Shown: one piece after another, positions 1 through 13,800 of the stretch
Numbering within the stretch: position 1 is the stretch's first letter
How the letters are laid out: each line of letters opens with the position of its first letter
Assembly (NCBI RefSeq): GCF_030253575.1
Contig: NC_080559.1
Coordinates: 29,600,501 to 29,664,500 of the forward strand
Reading direction: 5' to 3'
DNA length: 64,000 nt
Source: Rhododendron vialii
Lineage: Eukaryota > Streptophyta > Magnoliopsida > Ericales > Ericaceae
Program-made: the position numbers and the translations under genes
The notes under the pieces: model-generated
The model's input: only the letters and a program-made list of their open reading frames with translations
Database searches by the model: none
Told to the model about the DNA's origin: nothing

Positions 1-1327
1 AAATGATGACATGATGACGAAGTAAACAACGTCAAATGGGTTTAGAGAGATAACACAACATCAACAGCACTTGCATATCGAAACGTTCATATAGAACCCA
101 AAAGCAAATTCAGTTCCATACATCCTACAAAGCTCTGTAAGAGATAAATATTAGGCTGCAGTAGGTAACTAGTATAAGAGGTGCCTGTGGATTGTACCCA
201 TCACAATTCCTGTAACTACATCACAAACGCAAAATAAACGTAAATACTGAAATTTCAGATGCTTTCATTGGTATAACAAGTTGCATTCCAGTGCATGTCT
301 TGTATTCGTAGCATATACGTGCCACATTTAGTAGGAAGGCCTTGGACAGTCCACATTCACAACTAAATGAAGGCATTCCCTTCCTGTTCTTTTTCTTTTG
401 TCCTCCTTCAAAATCAAGAACAAAAGTCAAATCCTAGAAACCAAACGCCCCCACCCGCCCCCCCCCCCCCCCCCCCCCCCCTAATAGTTGCATGGTGGCG
501 ACCATGTGCTATAATGCAGGACAATAAAAGCAGCCCGAGAAGCTAAATTCTTGGATATCCATCCTAACTTTTACATATCTAGAAGACCTCTAAAACAAAA
601 CAATGTTTCCAATATTACCTCAAGACTAACGATAAATTTCACCATAAACGGGAGCACACTCAATTATCGGCATTGAGTAACATAAACAATTGTGAGGAGG
701 GAACACCACTGAGGCTGGAAATTAAGATGACGTCGGCAAACTCTGGAAATTAATAAATTCGCAGGATTCAGTCTAGCAGTTTGGTTAAAGTCATATATCA
801 GTCATTCGAACCAAAATCACAGGCGAAGGGATGCTGACAGCAAAGCTGGAGCTCCTAGACGAAATCATAGACTGCATGTGATTCCTTAACAGAGAATATG
901 ATTCACAATCTACAGCAGTAAATCCATTATCATTTGGACGTGTGCAACCATCAGACCGTCCAACTAGGTAAACATTCCATGATACCATCCAGATAGATCA
1001 TGTTGTGCTCTCTGTTACAACCGGTGCACCTATTCTGAGGTTAGAAACTTGTCGTGACCCAAGTTACCTTTCAACCACAGTCGTATTTTTGCCTACCAGG
1101 AAGAACAGCTTCTAGGTAACTCATATTACGTAAATCTTAAGTCCATTCATTGTTTTGCATGTGCTAAGCTAAAAAGAAAGGACATTAGGAATTCGGTTTT
1201 TTTTCACTGAAGCCAATTATTCGTCAAAAAAAACACAAATTCATAAACTTTGTCCATCAAAGGAAAGCCAAAATTCAAAGCTGATCAGCAAGAACTGAGT
1301 TAAGAAATAGTTTTCAACTTTTCATAC
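1..1327 (-). other. Intron 2 of the PYL gene (partial)
   Basis: The donor after the HRLR codons reads GTATGA. No coding similarity to the third PYL exon is visible on either strand here. The stretch holds a homopolymer of about 24 C at roughly 458-481 and otherwise ordinary AT-rich sequence. That it is intron is inferred from the missing last exon. Confidence 0.6.
458..481. repeat. Poly-C homopolymer
   Basis: An uninterrupted run of about 24 C preceded by C-rich sequence (ccccacccgcc). It lies in the presumed PYL intron. Its length is likely to be polymorphic or error-prone. Confidence 0.9.
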
Positions 1328-2592
1328 CCTGAGTCTATGATCACCCCCAACAATCCTGATGCTAAGGATATGGTCCTCATCATCAAGAAGTTCCAATCGT
1401 TCAGTACTGGTTGTGGCAGGAAGGCCCGATTTAACATCGACTTCTCGAAGACTTCCAATCTCAAGGTTTCCCTGCACAACACACCTGCTGATAAACGGCT
1501 TGTACTTTTGTGGTTGATCAAATCTTCTCGCCACAGACCATACCTAATGAAAAATGAAATCAATTCTTTGTTAAAGAGTAGTTCAACTACCTCAAAAATG
1601 ACGACGGAAACATAGAGCTGAGGTTTGAGATTCGCATTTGCTTCAAACCAATGCAAGCGCATCATTCACTAGAGAACAAAGTGTCTTTTCTTTTGTTCAG
1701 ATCACATCACAGAGTTACTTATAGATCACTATATGAACTTATCACTACCTGACTCCTTTTCCAAAAATTTCCAAATAAAGAAACTCAACTTTCTTTCCAA
1801 GTTAAGGAAATTTCTCAACCAACCAATTAACAAATGCACGCACAGTCCAGCCCTGAAACCTTACAATAAAAAATGACAACCATTGATAAATGATAGCTCT
1901 AAAAATATGCTTCTGTTTTTGGTCGAGATAAAGGAACGAAAACAAGAATGAGATAAATTGTCATAGCTCAAAACAACCAAAATTTATTACACAAGAAAAC
2001 AGTTTTATTTTCCCATTTTCAGCTGGGCCTAAACAACTTTATTTACTTATATAACCCAGATGTCTGGGCCAGCTTATGCGCTACCCTAAAACAACTCTTT
2101 GGTTGTATCTGCAAAAGAATGCCGAATAAAAGCACAAGATTTTCAAAACTTCCGGCTGAATTTTGTTACCTAACGAACATATCATCACAAACAAAATCGA
2201 AGTCCTCAAGTGCGGATCGAACAGGAAAAAAAGAAAGTCAAACCTTGCAAAAACTATTAAAATCCTCGAAAATCACGAATCTAAACAACAGTCTGGTAGG
2301 AATTTCATCGAGCACGATCAAATCTCCACAAAATCCACACACTAACCGATCAATCCAAAGCGCATAAATACAAGACCAAATTAAACAACAATAATCTAAC
2401 ACACATACGAATATCTAGATGAACAATTAGGAGAAAGTAGAGAGGGAGGGGATTGTATGTGTATACGAGATGGACAGGGGCCTTGATGTGCTTGACGAGC
2501 GCCGAGCCGCATTGATTCTCTCCAGGCTGTTGCTTGTTGTGGTGCTTCCTTATATACTCCGTCTCTGCACTGCTAAATCCATTCCCGTTCAT
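1328..2592 (-). CDS. ABA receptor PYL8/PYL9-like (PYR/PYL/RCAR), exons 1-2; 3' exon off window
   Basis: Soluble START/Bet v1-fold receptor that, with bound abscisic acid, inhibits clade A PP2Cs and so releases SnRK2 kinases. Exon 1 is 2467-2592 (42 codons, [18 protein letters not shown]...) and exon 2 is 1328-1543 (72 codons); both borders are GT/AG and phase 0. Exon 2 carries [17 protein letters not shown], the gate loop SGLPATTS and the latch HRL in IVGGDHRLR, all diagnostic of the family. PYL8/9 proteins are about 185-190 aa in three exons. The third exon (NYSS... to the C-terminal helix) is not recognisable in 1-1320, so it most likely lies beyond the left edge, making the last intron longer than 1.3 kb. 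An upstream in-frame ATG at 2632-2634 would add 14 residues; I prefer the inner ATG because it aligns with other family starts. Family call is near certain; PYL8 versus PYL9 is less so. Confidence 0.93.
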
Positions 2593-2830
2593 CTCTCCCT
2601 CTACTTGTACCAGAGCCAGAAATCGAACATCCACACCTCAACGCCTCACCGGGATTAATCCTCCGATCAGCGAAGAACTTTACGGCGAACTCGTTCCTCC
2701 GACCCGAGAGTTGACTCAGCTGTAACCTCCGAAACCCACCGCCATTACCAAAAGTAGCTATAGTTTACCAGAAACAGCCTCAACTCTCTCTATCATCGCA
2801 TCGCCTGGAATATAATATTGCCCCTTCATC
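2593..2830 (-). promoter_or_regulatory. 5' UTR and core promoter of the PYL gene
   Basis: Sequence just upstream of the PYL start codon. On the minus strand an AT-rich TATA-like stretch lies near 2805-2818, with a C/T-rich leader between it and the ATG. The transcription start is not fixed by the sequence. Confidence 0.35.
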
Positions 2831-3064
2831 TGCACATTTATTGGAGTAAATAATTATACTGTCTTATTGTCTGTACGTATATATGTCCGTGAGCAGCCCC
2901 CCAAGCTGTGTGCGAGGGCTTGTTCGTTCGTGATACTCAAAACTAAAATTTTTTGCGCACGATTCTTAATAAAAAAAATTTATTTATTTCTTTTCGCTCG
3001 TTACATTTTAAAATTTCCCTTAGAATTCAAACCAAACATGGCTATATGTTGTATGATAATTTTT

Positions 3065-3185
3065 TTTATAATTCAGGTGTCCGGATCAACTTATACACAC
3101 CTCGATTATTCTTGGGTGCGCAATTTTACTGCCTACTTGCGGAGAATCCAATTGAAATTGGAGTAAAACCCCTTATAGATTGACT
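3065..3185 (-). mobile_element. SINE-like fragment
   Basis: The motif order (aggtgtccggatcaactta, cacctcgatta, cctacttgcgg) is shared with 50820-51012 and, in inverse orientation, with 36240-36350 and 62275-62375. Only the 3' body is recognisable here; the tRNA-like head is not obvious. Confidence 0.5.
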
Positions 3186-3438
3186 CCAAAGAAGTATATG
3201 ACACTTGATAGTGTTGTATCGCAACCTTAGTCTGCCCCATTCTAACACTTTTAGAAAAAAATTCATGTTTTGTTCTTATTATTATTTTTTTTATGTTTGT
3301 TAATTTTGCACCAAAATTTTGTGAATTATTAATTTTTCTTGACGAGACGAAGCAGAAATTAGAAAAAAAGAGAGGTACTTTTATGCACATGTTTACGCTA
3401 CTTTAGTCACATAATTATTCATTAAGGTTCGGGCTTAT

Positions 3439-3808
3439 GCTCTTAATTCGTGCTCTCAAAGATTTTAGAAGGTGGTGATATTTTTTAAAGACATTCTCAT
3501 GCAATCATGTTTGCATTTTCTCACTCACATGTGCTTTATTTGAGTTAGGTAGCATTAGCAACATGAGAAATTGCTTTGCGTAAGTGAGTGATTTTTGCAT
3601 TTCCCAAATTGTCAAATAATTGGAAGCTCTTAACTCGTGCTCTCAAAGATTTTAGAAGTTGGTCATATTTTTAAAAGACACTCATGCATTCATGTTCACA
3701 TTTTCTCACTCGCATGTGCTTATTTGAGTTAGGTAGCATTGGCAACATGACACACTGCTTTGTGTAGGAAAGTAATTTTTGCACTTTCAAATTGTTAAAT
3801 ATTACTCC
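3439..3808. repeat. Tandem direct duplication, two copies of about 185 bp
   Basis: Copy 1 (3439-3625) and copy 2 (3626 to about 3808) both begin gctcttaa-t/c-tcgtgctctc and share long blocks such as tttgagttaggtagcatt. Scattered substitutions and small indels show that it is not recent. No coding content. Confidence 0.85.
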
Positions 3809-4324
3809 AATTGAATGGTTTTGGATCTGTCGGGAAGTGGTGACTTTTACGCTTGTGCCATTGCTTTGGGTGAGTTTTATTTTGAATTACAAACGATGTA
3901 TTATGAGAGAATGACTTGTCTCGTAAAAAAAAAATTACTGAAAAAATAAAAAACTTAGCGGAACAAGGCTTTTGTTTGTTTGTGTGCGTTGAAGTATTTG
4001 TCGAAAATGCCCTTCAGCTGACTTTCGCACCACACGTATATTTTATTGCGGTTGTCTCGTTGTGGTAAAAATCCAAAACGTTAAATAAAAGGGACCATTT
4101 TTGTCACTTTGCGTAAATTTGCGTAAACGTCGTTTGTTGCGGAAACTTTGAGGAGAATTTATGATCCGACGGCTTGGGGAGTCGTCGAGTATGGGTAGGA
4201 TCCACCCGGCTCCAATAAGCTCACTGGAATTAAATTTGCGACCAACTCAACAATTAAGGAGTAGTACATTGTGGAGGGAAAAAGACAAATTTAGTTGGCT
4301 GTCATAACTACAGTATGTCTTAAC

Positions 4325-4562
4325 AGGCCGTTTGCCGACTGGATAAATTTTTGGTGAATATATATAATACGAGGAAAGATATGACAAAATATGTGTCTAT
4401 CAAGTCGGTCTCTCTCGTTAAAATTCTGTCTCCACCACTGATCAGGAGTATATTATATTCGTGTTCTACATCCGGGTGGCAAACGCCGGAGATGAACACT
4501 TCGGATATACTATCTGGGGTGATAATATATCCGCCCCTCATATCCCGTCGGCAAATGGACAA
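4325..4562. mobile_element. MITE-like element with short terminal inverted repeats
   Basis: The left end has gtttgccgac (4330-4339) and the right end its near complement gtcggcaaat (4547-4556), bounding about 240 bp of non-coding AT-rich DNA. No clear target-site duplication was found. The superfamily is unresolved; the ends resemble the element near 44981-45176. Confidence 0.45.
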
Positions 4563-6779
4563 TACATTAATAGATGCCCATATTATAGTAGGAATAAGCT
4601 ATTCAACATTTAATTGATTTAAATTTTAACCCATATGCACCATGTGCATCATTTTATAGTAACCTTAAATTTTTTTAAAAGAAAAATAAATTGTAAATAA
4701 ATCTGATTGAATCGTATGGCTATTGAGGTTCGATTAGTCTATATTTAACCAAGTTTGTTTAGTTAGCTCAGGTTGGGCTCTCTGATCATTCCAAGCTACA
4801 ACTTTCCATCTTGAAGGGTAGACAAGATATAATTCTCCCCAGCTGAATATATATGTTGTACAAATGAATGGCGAACAAAATATCACAAAAACACATTTTT
4901 AAAAGCAAAGTCTGTTTGATGTTAACAGAATCAAATTGTAAAATTCCCACCCCAAAAAAAACAAACAAAAAAAGTTGCACCAAACTCACACAAAGAAAAC
5001 CGTATATTTAGGTAAGAACTTCCACAAAGCTTTACATCATCAAAGAACAAGACCCCACATCAATAGACTTCAGTTCTAAAAGCTGTTGACTTTGATGCAT
5101 GAAGGTAATGTTTATAGTCATAATCTTTTCTTTCTTTCTTTTTTTCTTGACAGTAAGAGTTGTTCGGACCAAATTACACGTAACTGCTCTCTACCCACCA
5201 GTCAACATCGTGGAAGCTTTCGAAGTGCGGTGATTAATGGAGTACTATCAAATAGTCAAAGAAATTAGGATAGGAATTGATGGAGAATGTTGTTGTGGTC
5301 AACTTCTGTTTTTCAAAGAGTGGATAGAGAAAATCTCAAGCCAACATGTCAAGTAGCAGTCTTGCTGATGTTCTCTCGCCCTTTAGAATCTACTGCTTTA
5401 CTTTGGGCTTTCACAAAAAATTTGGGGCCAAGGCCCGTCTCCGCCCTTGGGACTATGGCTTTCGGACCAATCTTTCCTAAACATGCATAATAAGAAGAGA
5501 TTAAATTCCTAAACATGCAATGTGACGTAATGTAATTAATTTGGAGGAAACAAATATTTACACCGACGGTGTAAATAATTTATTCTCTAATAAGAAAGAA
5601 TGCTGCTTGATAAATCAGTAGAAATCAGTATTATTATAATAGTCAGATTAGCATCTTAGAAGAAGATTTGAGCTCCTTTCTTCTGGCACTTAAGTGCACC
5701 TTTAATACTGTTGGGCCAAAGGACTCTTGACCACGGTGGAAGTGTTTGATTAGTGGGAAAGCAAAATTTATTTATTTATCATAAGGCTATGTGAAAGCAA
5801 CATGTTTGAAATATGAAATGCAAAGACAGAAGGAAGGCGGAGCAGAAGAAGGAAAAAAAAAAACATGTTTGAAAATGAGCATCATCTCCAATGGTTGTGT
5901 TAGCTTGTCAAGATTTTACATTCGGGCGATGTGCCGATATTCAAAACATATGACTAGCTCTACTAAACTGATCTGGTGAATTAGACTTGTTCTTCCAACC
6001 CTAATGTAAAAATCAAACCTAGCTTACACATTGCTATTGTATGTATCTAGTTACACTTATTTTTTCAAAAGGGTGATATCACACCATCATTGACTATTTG
6101 ACATGTAGTCATTCAATAACAAAACTACGCAAAACAATATTGAATTGCCAATTCCCATGGATCAATAGCCAAAACAAAATTAGTAAAGGTGTCGATAACA
6201 TTACGCGCCAACAGTGACATGATATTATCTTTAAACTTTATTCGCATCTACCCTTTAGTTATTTTTACACACAGTGATATACAGAGCGGTTGCCTGGTTA
6301 TTGATAGTTTAGCATAAATAAAAAATTGATCCTCCCTCCTTGTCAAAACTTTTGCCCATCACCCAAAATGAAAATTCAAAAGGAATGCATTTTTGTTGAA
6401 AAAAAAAATGCTTTGTTTGGATTGGTTTTTGAAAAAAATTTCTCAACTCAAAAAACACTTATTATCTCTACTTTCAATCATTACTTACCCCTATCTCCAA
6501 TCATTATTCTCATTTCTCTCTCTATCTCTCTTCAATTATTATCTCTGTTTCTAATCATTATTCTCATTTCTCTCTCCAATCATAACCCTACAAAATTTCT
6601 CAAAAATTCATCCAAACACAGCAACCCATGAATATCTACTAATTATTTCTTTTTGGCAAAAGTACTTTTTTTTTTCCTATGTCCTTTTTTCTGGTGGACA
6701 AATTTTTTGGGGAGGTGGTGTTTTTCATTGATGATGAATTGAGTTGAGATTAATAATTCTGCAGATTATTGTAAATTTT

Positions 6780-6830
6780 TTGGACTGAAAAAAACAACAA
6801 ACCCACAGAACAAAAACACAGAGAGTAAAA

Positions 6831-6873
<43 letters not shown>

Positions 6874-7826
6874 CTCTAATTATTCCTCGATCGCTACATT
6901 GTACTCCTCTTCCGCCCAACTGCTTCTACTTCCGTCGATCGACCTAACCCTTCGATTCACTGAATCCAAAACAACTCTTAGCGATTGCAAAGGTTTCAAT
7001 CTATTCTCAAATATTCGATTCTGATTACTGTCTACGCGGCCTTGAAAGTGTCTTTCTTCAGTTCTTAATTTGCTGAGGAGTTTTCTTTTTAGGGTTTAAT
7101 AACTCACTCCCGTTCTTCTAATTATCGTGAAGAAATCATCTTTACATGCCTATTTAGTCTTCATCCACACCAGGGTTTAGTTTCCTGAGATATTTAGGGC
7201 GTTTACTTTACTTTTCCGTTCATTCGGGGCTTTTTGAGGGATTCATGGGTTTTACGCGTAACGACACAAAAATTAGGTCGTGGTTTTCATTTGCCATGAT
7301 GTCATACAAACATAGATGCAGATACAGACATGCATTGTTGTATGTTTATGGAAATTTGTTTAGTGTTTGGGTGTAAACATGGTAGATATTCGAAGGGCTT
7401 CGTGTCGTGACGGTGTTGGGAATGCACACTGATATGACGACGATAGATACCCGTAAAGATGTGATTTTTATGGTTGGTTTGGTAGCCGTTAATTTGTAGG
7501 AAACTAATGGATATGGATGTATGGACAGTTGATGGTTAAGTTGTGTTTGTTTGCGAGATTGGGTCATAATATCCTCATTTACTGACCCTACCACTGCTGT
7601 TTTAGTTTAGTCGATGGAAGCAGTCTGTCAATTATAGTAATCCTAATCAAGTAGGCATGGATATGTCATAGTTTTTATACTGTTTTTATGAGTACTTAGG
7701 ATTTGATTTGTGTTGGCCCTTCAATAGATCAGCCGTGTTACTCACTCTTTCTTCATCTTCTGAAAAGGGAAGTAGACAAGGTGTTCTTGATAGTGTTGGA
7801 GTGGAAAAGGCATTTATTAATATCAC
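6780..7826 (+). promoter_or_regulatory. Probable 5' UTR with intron of the nucleotidyltransferase gene
   Basis: A C/T-rich leader (6834-6960) is followed by a donor-like GCAAAG|GTTTCA near 6990 and then T-rich intron-like DNA up to about 7700. The coding start is at 7827. Acceptor choice (candidates such as caatag near 7725) cannot be settled by eye. Confidence 0.4.
6834..6868. repeat. (CT)n microsatellite in the promoter or leader of the nucleotidyltransferase gene
   Basis: About 17 CT units lie upstream of the coding start, within a C/T-rich stretch typical of plant core promoters and leaders. Confidence 0.85.
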
Positions 7827-10800
7827 ATGGGCTGTTTTGAGGGCCGGACCGACGCCCACGCCAATGACTTCTATCCTAGTGGTCTTGCTCCTGATGAAGT
7901 GGCCTCTGTCACCCGAGTTCTTGAACCAGACAGATGGTCAATAGCGGAGGAAAGAACTGCAGAACTGATTGCCTGTATCCAGCCCAATCAACTATCTGAG
8001 GAGCGCAGAAGTGCTGTCACATCTTATGTGCAGCGACTCATCACCAGTTGTATTTCATGTCAGGTACAGGCCTTCAGATTTGTTTTGTTTTATTGTTCCA
8101 ATTATGTTCATTTTGGCATTGTTTTTTTAATGTCAAGTGCAACTATGAGACGATCAGTTAGGACTTTGAGTTGTTAGATGCTATACCAATACATGTAAGC
8201 ATTTCATCATAATCGAGTAACAATTGTTGTTTGACAGGCTTATGCATTTTATCGTCTATAATTGTTTTTGGGTTATTCAATAACGTTAGCCCCCACAGCA
8301 TGTTATCAGTCGTTAGGCGACTAAAAAAGGCATGTTTAGAACATAGACGGAGCTGAAATGATAATATTGCGATGGGTGTGTGGTGTTAGAAGATAATATG
8401 GTAAGCAAAATATGAAATGAGAATGTCCATTCAAGGAGAAGTGATTTGATTCACATAGGGTAGAAGAAAAGTTGGAAGGCTATGGAGGACAGCATTGCCT
8501 TTTATGCATGTATTTATTGCTCCTTTTCTTTGCACCATAGGTATTCACGTTTGGGTCAGTTCCGCTCAAGACATATCTACCTGATGGGGACATTGATTTA
8601 ACTGCATTTGGTAACAATGAAAGTTCAAAGGACACTTGGGCAAATGAGGTTCGTGATATGCTAATTAGCGAAGAGAAGAATGAGAATGCTGAATTCTGTG
8701 TAAAGGAAGTTCAGTACATTCAGGCAGAGGTGTGTCTGACCTACTTAATAACCATTTTTAATCCTGTTATAGTCGCTTGAAATTTCTGAAGGTGTGCTTT
8801 ATCTTTCACTTGCTTTGTGATATCTGCTATAAAGTGGTTACCAGTGCCAGCACTGAGCTGTTGGGATGGGATATTATTTTCTTGCTGTTTTGTAGATTTG
8901 ACAGTGTACTCAATTCTAAGTTTACTTTCTGCTTGTTTAAATGGAAAGTAAATACTTTCTGCTAGGCGCACGTGTGCTGCAAAAAAAGCTAAGTGTGCTA
9001 CTTTCTTCATTTCTTGAACACCAGGGCCGTACTGTGATGATTATTTGATATCAATAAAAAGTTCATGATTCCATGGATAAGTAAAAAGCTGTCCTGCATC
9101 ACAAAACTTCTTTTAGTTCCCATTTCCATATCTGTTTTGCATGGTCGAGAAAGATATTTTCTGTGTCTTTGAGCATATGATGTGTCGCATGACTGCCGTG
9201 TTGGTAGGGTATATCACCATTTGTGATGCTTTATTTGAGGTTTTAATTAATCACGTAGGGTTAAATGTATGATTTATGTACATACCTGATAATTCTGGTC
9301 TTCTGTCAGGGGTCACATATTTGTTACATCGACACACAGACACCTGCATCTGTTGACAATCCTTTAACATAAACTGAAGGCATTCTTCCTTTGTGCCCCT
9401 TTCTGTTGCAGGTGAAGATAATTAAGTGCCTTGTAGATGACATTGTAGTGGACATATCTTTTAACCAGCTTGGTGGTTTATGTACTCTGTGCTTCCTTGG
9501 GGAGGTAAGCTATTAATACTAAGTTGCTGGTGCAAAAAACTGTACTTGTGGATATATGAAGTACATGGCCTCTCTTTGTTTCTCTTACAACTTTTGTCAC
9601 TAACCGCTGATTCTCATTTTTTAAGGTTGACATATTGGTAAGACAAAATCATCTATTCAAGCGCAGCATTATATTGATTAAAGCTTGGTGTTACTACGAA
9701 AGCCGGATACTGGGTGCTCATCATGGACTTATTTCAACTTATGCTCTGGAAACCTTGGTTTTGTACATATTCCATGTTTTCAATGACTCCTTTGCGGGAC
9801 CACTAGAGGTGAGTTGGTTCTCTTTCGATCTCTTTCAACTTGTGCTGATTTTAATCTTTCACCTCAGGACCTTTGCTCTACTTGTGCCAGGTACTTTATC
9901 GTTTTCTTGAATTCTTCAGCAAGTTTGACTGGGACAACTTTTGTGTTGGCCTTTGGGGTCCAGTTCCCATTCGTTCACTTCCTGATATGACAGGTACAAC
10001 GGGATTCCTGATGTCATATCCATTATATTTTCTTATCGAATGATATAACTGCAACTTCCTTGCGGTTATTGGCTCTGATTTCTTTTTCCTATTCAAATAT
10101 CTGGCAGCTGATCCTCCTCGAAAGGATGGTGGAGAGCTGTTACTCAGCAAACGTTTTCTTAATGATTGTAGCTATGTATACTCTGCTTTTCCTATTGGTC
10201 AAGAAAACCATGAGTTACCTTTCATGTCCAAACATTTCAACGTCATAGATCCTTTGCGAGCAAACAATAACCTTGGGCGTAGTGTCAGTAAAGGTACTTC
10301 TATATAAGCTCAAGCTGGATGCGGTTCTGTTTCTATATTTTCATAATTTTCTTTGCTTCACATAGTAAGTCATGTTTTGCCCGCTTGTTGATGTGCCTTT
10401 TGTGCTCCATTTCGCATAAAATTGTAGTTTATCAAATTATGATGTTAAGTGAGATTGACTTACAAGGTAATGCCATATGATATTTTCAGTCGCTCTTTGA
10501 GATAGTAATCATGTAATTTGATTTTTGCACCCTTCCTCTCTGATGTCTTAATTATTTAAAGTATGTGCTGACTTAAACATTTTTTGACTCATGGTAAACC
10601 CGCGTTCTAAGATTCTTGGTGTAGAATGAGCAGCTGCTCAACTCCTCAAGATTAACTGAACTAAGTTCAAAGACTGACTAGTTACACTTAGCTTGAGTTT
10701 TTATCAAGCTTGAAGAAGACTTTATATCTGTTCAGGAGAGCATGGACAGCCATTACCTGGCTCAGCTTGGTTTTGCTTGTGTACATACTTGATTTGCTGG

Positions 10801-13800
10801 AGCACAGAATGCCACGCATTCTATATTGAACTTGCATTAATTGTTATGTGCAAGCTGTTGCATGAATGATTACTGTATTAATTCTTCTGCAATGCACCCA
10901 TATCTGTATTTTTCTATTGCCAGACTGATTACTTCCATGTTTTCTTCAGGTAATTTCTTCAGGATTCGTAGTGCCTTTGCTTTTGGGGCTCAACGCCTGG
11001 CAAGACTACTTGATTGCCCAAAAGAGAATATAGTTGCTGAAGTCAACCAGTTTTTCATGAACACATTGGACCGGCATGGGAAGCAGCTTCGCCATGATGC
11101 ACCGAGATTGCTACCTGTTAACAGGAATGGCATTCGAAAGTCTAATAATCTTGGAAATTCTTCAAGTAAGAATATGGTCAAAGAAAATTCTGCTAGTCAT
11201 GAATCTGAAGTTGAGATGACTGGTGCTTCTCACGCCTCCCATAGTGTTCTCTCTCAGCATGAGAATCAGTTACTGAAACAAGAATCTAGGCCCAATACAC
11301 AAACTCCTGCAGTTTCTCATACTCACAGCCAAAATAAATATACCACCTCTACTAGCTCTATGGCCTCTGATCTGAATCATGACTTGAAGCATAGTAGTAA
11401 TTCAAATGCGAATGCACATGCTTTTAATGGTAGAAGTTCTAGACCAGATCACATTGGTAATGAAATACACGGCAGGTATCAGTTTGCAAGGACCCATTCT
11501 AGTCCTGAGCTTACCGATACATCTCGTCAAATTTCAACTCAAGGACGGCATAACAAAGCATCAGAAACATTAGAGCCAACTGCTACCAGGTTTGATAACA
11601 ACAATAGGAGAAACTTGGCCACAGAGGTTTCAGAGAACAGCAATGCAATATCTTCAACTGAAGGCCTCCCTGCTTCAAGGCATCATTTGATTCATGCTCC
11701 TGTTGAGTCAAACGGCGATTCATATGGTCACCACGGTGAATCTGATTTAGGTCATATTGGAGATGACAGAATTTCTGTTGCTGAGGCGATCCAGTTGCAA
11801 CAGGAAGAGCAAGATTTTGTTAACATGATGGCTGCTTCAACTCTTCCTAGTTATAATGGACATGTTCATAGGCCAGTGAATTTTGCTTCTGGTCATCTGC
11901 CTATCCCACTATCACCTTCTATTTTAGCTTCTTTGGGATATGCTCACAGAAATTCAGCTGGTATTTCCCCGGCTAACATTTCTTCCTATGAGGTCCCTTG
12001 GGGTGGCCCTAATATGCATTATTCACAAGGTTTAGTGTCTCCGCCAATATCCCAATATTTTTCAAGTATGGGGTTGGCCTCAAATCAAGAAGAAATCCTT
12101 GAACCAATTGACAATGTGGTAAGTAGGGAAACATGTCAGGGGAATAGTGATCATTGTTTGTGGTCTGAGCCGGATGTGGATTCCCTCAGAGGGTCTGATG
12201 TTAATAATGGAAGTTTCCAAGTACAACCATCAGAGGAGAGAGAAAATTTCACTCCACCAGGGTATCCCATTCCCTCGTCTCCAGTAAACAGCTTGGACAT
12301 TTATCCAACAAAAGCTCACATGTCATTCAATGATGACAGAGGGCCCATTAGGACAGAATTTGGTGATAAATTTGTTCCACTTTCCCTTGCTACTTCAAGA
12401 ATGAAGCAGTCTTCTGAAGATTCTTTGGATGGATCATCTATGAGAACTTCAAGGTCTACAAGGGACAGACGGGGGAGGAAATCAGCTCCCTCTGGAGATC
12501 GTTCTGCTTTGCATGTAAATGGGTGGCAATATGACTCTGAGTCGGTCGATTATGTTTCTTCGAAGAATGATGACGACAATGGAGACTGGAGTCCACTGTC
12601 AACAGTTCATACAGAAGTGTCAGAAAACACTTCTTCAATTGTGCAGTCCCGTGAAATACCAGGTTATGAACCAGCACAGCTCGGTGGATCAAAGCCAATG
12701 TTTCCTATTGCTCCGGTTTTTGTGCATCCTGGGTCAAGGCAAAGACTTGTTGACAACAATGGGGGGTTACCCTTTGCGTTTTATCCCACAGGGCCACCAA
12801 TTCCTTTTGTTACTATGCTTCCTTTCTACAATTACCCCCCTGAGAAAGGAACTTCTGATTCATCCACAAACCATTTTGATCAAAGATTAGATTCTACTGA
12901 GAACCATGATGAGCCAGAGATTTTAGTTTGTTCTAGTTCTGCAAAACGGGACGCGTTTGCTGAGCCTTCTGTAGAGCACACCTCTGATATTTTGAATGGT
13001 GACTTTGAAAGCCATTGGCTGAATCTCCAGCATGGACGGTTATGCCAGAATCCGAGAGATCAAGGAACCACACATTATCCATCCTCTCCTGTTGCGCCGC
13101 CAATGTACATGCAGAGACCTCTAAATGCAAATGCGAACCTTTTCACACAGCTTATGGGTTATGGGCCCCCCATGATTCCTGTTTCATCTTTGCATCCTGG
13201 TACTAATAGGCCTTTGAGTGGTTATGGACACTATGGTGATGAAATTCGTAGAGGTCGCAATGGGACTGGGACTTACCTGCCTAATCCTGTAAGATGAGTT
13301 TCATAAATTTAACTTTCTATTTGTTGATTGATGTGATTTCCTTGGTAGCAGAATAAGTCAGTGAGTTACTTATGTTATTTATTAGAGGAGGTGGTGCAAA
13401 ACTTGAAGCATGTTCTTCTGGCTTGTGTTGAATAGCCTGCTTGTGTTTCTGGGACTTTAGTGCTGCAAATTTTGGAACAATACCTGCTTTGATGGTTTTT
13501 TTATTATTATTATCAGGGAATGATCTTATTAACTTCACTTGAAAGATTTAAGTATTGCTTAGTAACCATTAATTTTTGGGGGGAGTGCTGCTATGTGTAC
13601 ATTTGAAATGTATACTGTGTACATATGGATTTTGTGGGGCCCACCTCGGGTCCCACAAAGATGATCCGAACCACCCATTATTTTTAAAACATTTTTTATG
13701 GAGCCCTGTAAAAAATCAGCTCAACCCGATATTGGTAAGGATTTTTTTTGAATTTGTAGGGGCGAAACTAAGCAGTTAAGTAGTTTCGCCTCCGCAAAAT

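Larger units (their letters stand above)
2831..6700. other. Gene-free interval between the PYL and nucleotidyltransferase genes
   Basis: No convincing coding region on either strand; the open frames are short and match no family I recognise. It contains a SINE-like fragment near 3065-3185, a 187-bp tandem duplication from 3439, a MITE-like inverted-repeat element near 4325-4562 and AT-rich filler. The rightmost part is presumably the promoter of the nucleotidyltransferase gene. Confidence 0.6.

Noticed and set aside
1337..1665. Open frames on the plus strand and in a second minus frame over PYL exon 2
   Set aside because: They are shadows of the real PYL exon, whose frame is fixed by the family motifs.
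10841..10949. In-frame ATG extension upstream of the large nucleotidyltransferase exon
   Set aside because: The intron merely stays open here. The acceptor at 10949/10950 joins in phase to the preceding exon and restores the conserved SKGNFFRIRSAFAFGA sequence.
12456..13206. Several 60-120-codon frames overlapping the large nucleotidyltransferase exon
   Set aside because: Alternative-frame shadows of a 2.3-kb coding exon, with no family similarity.
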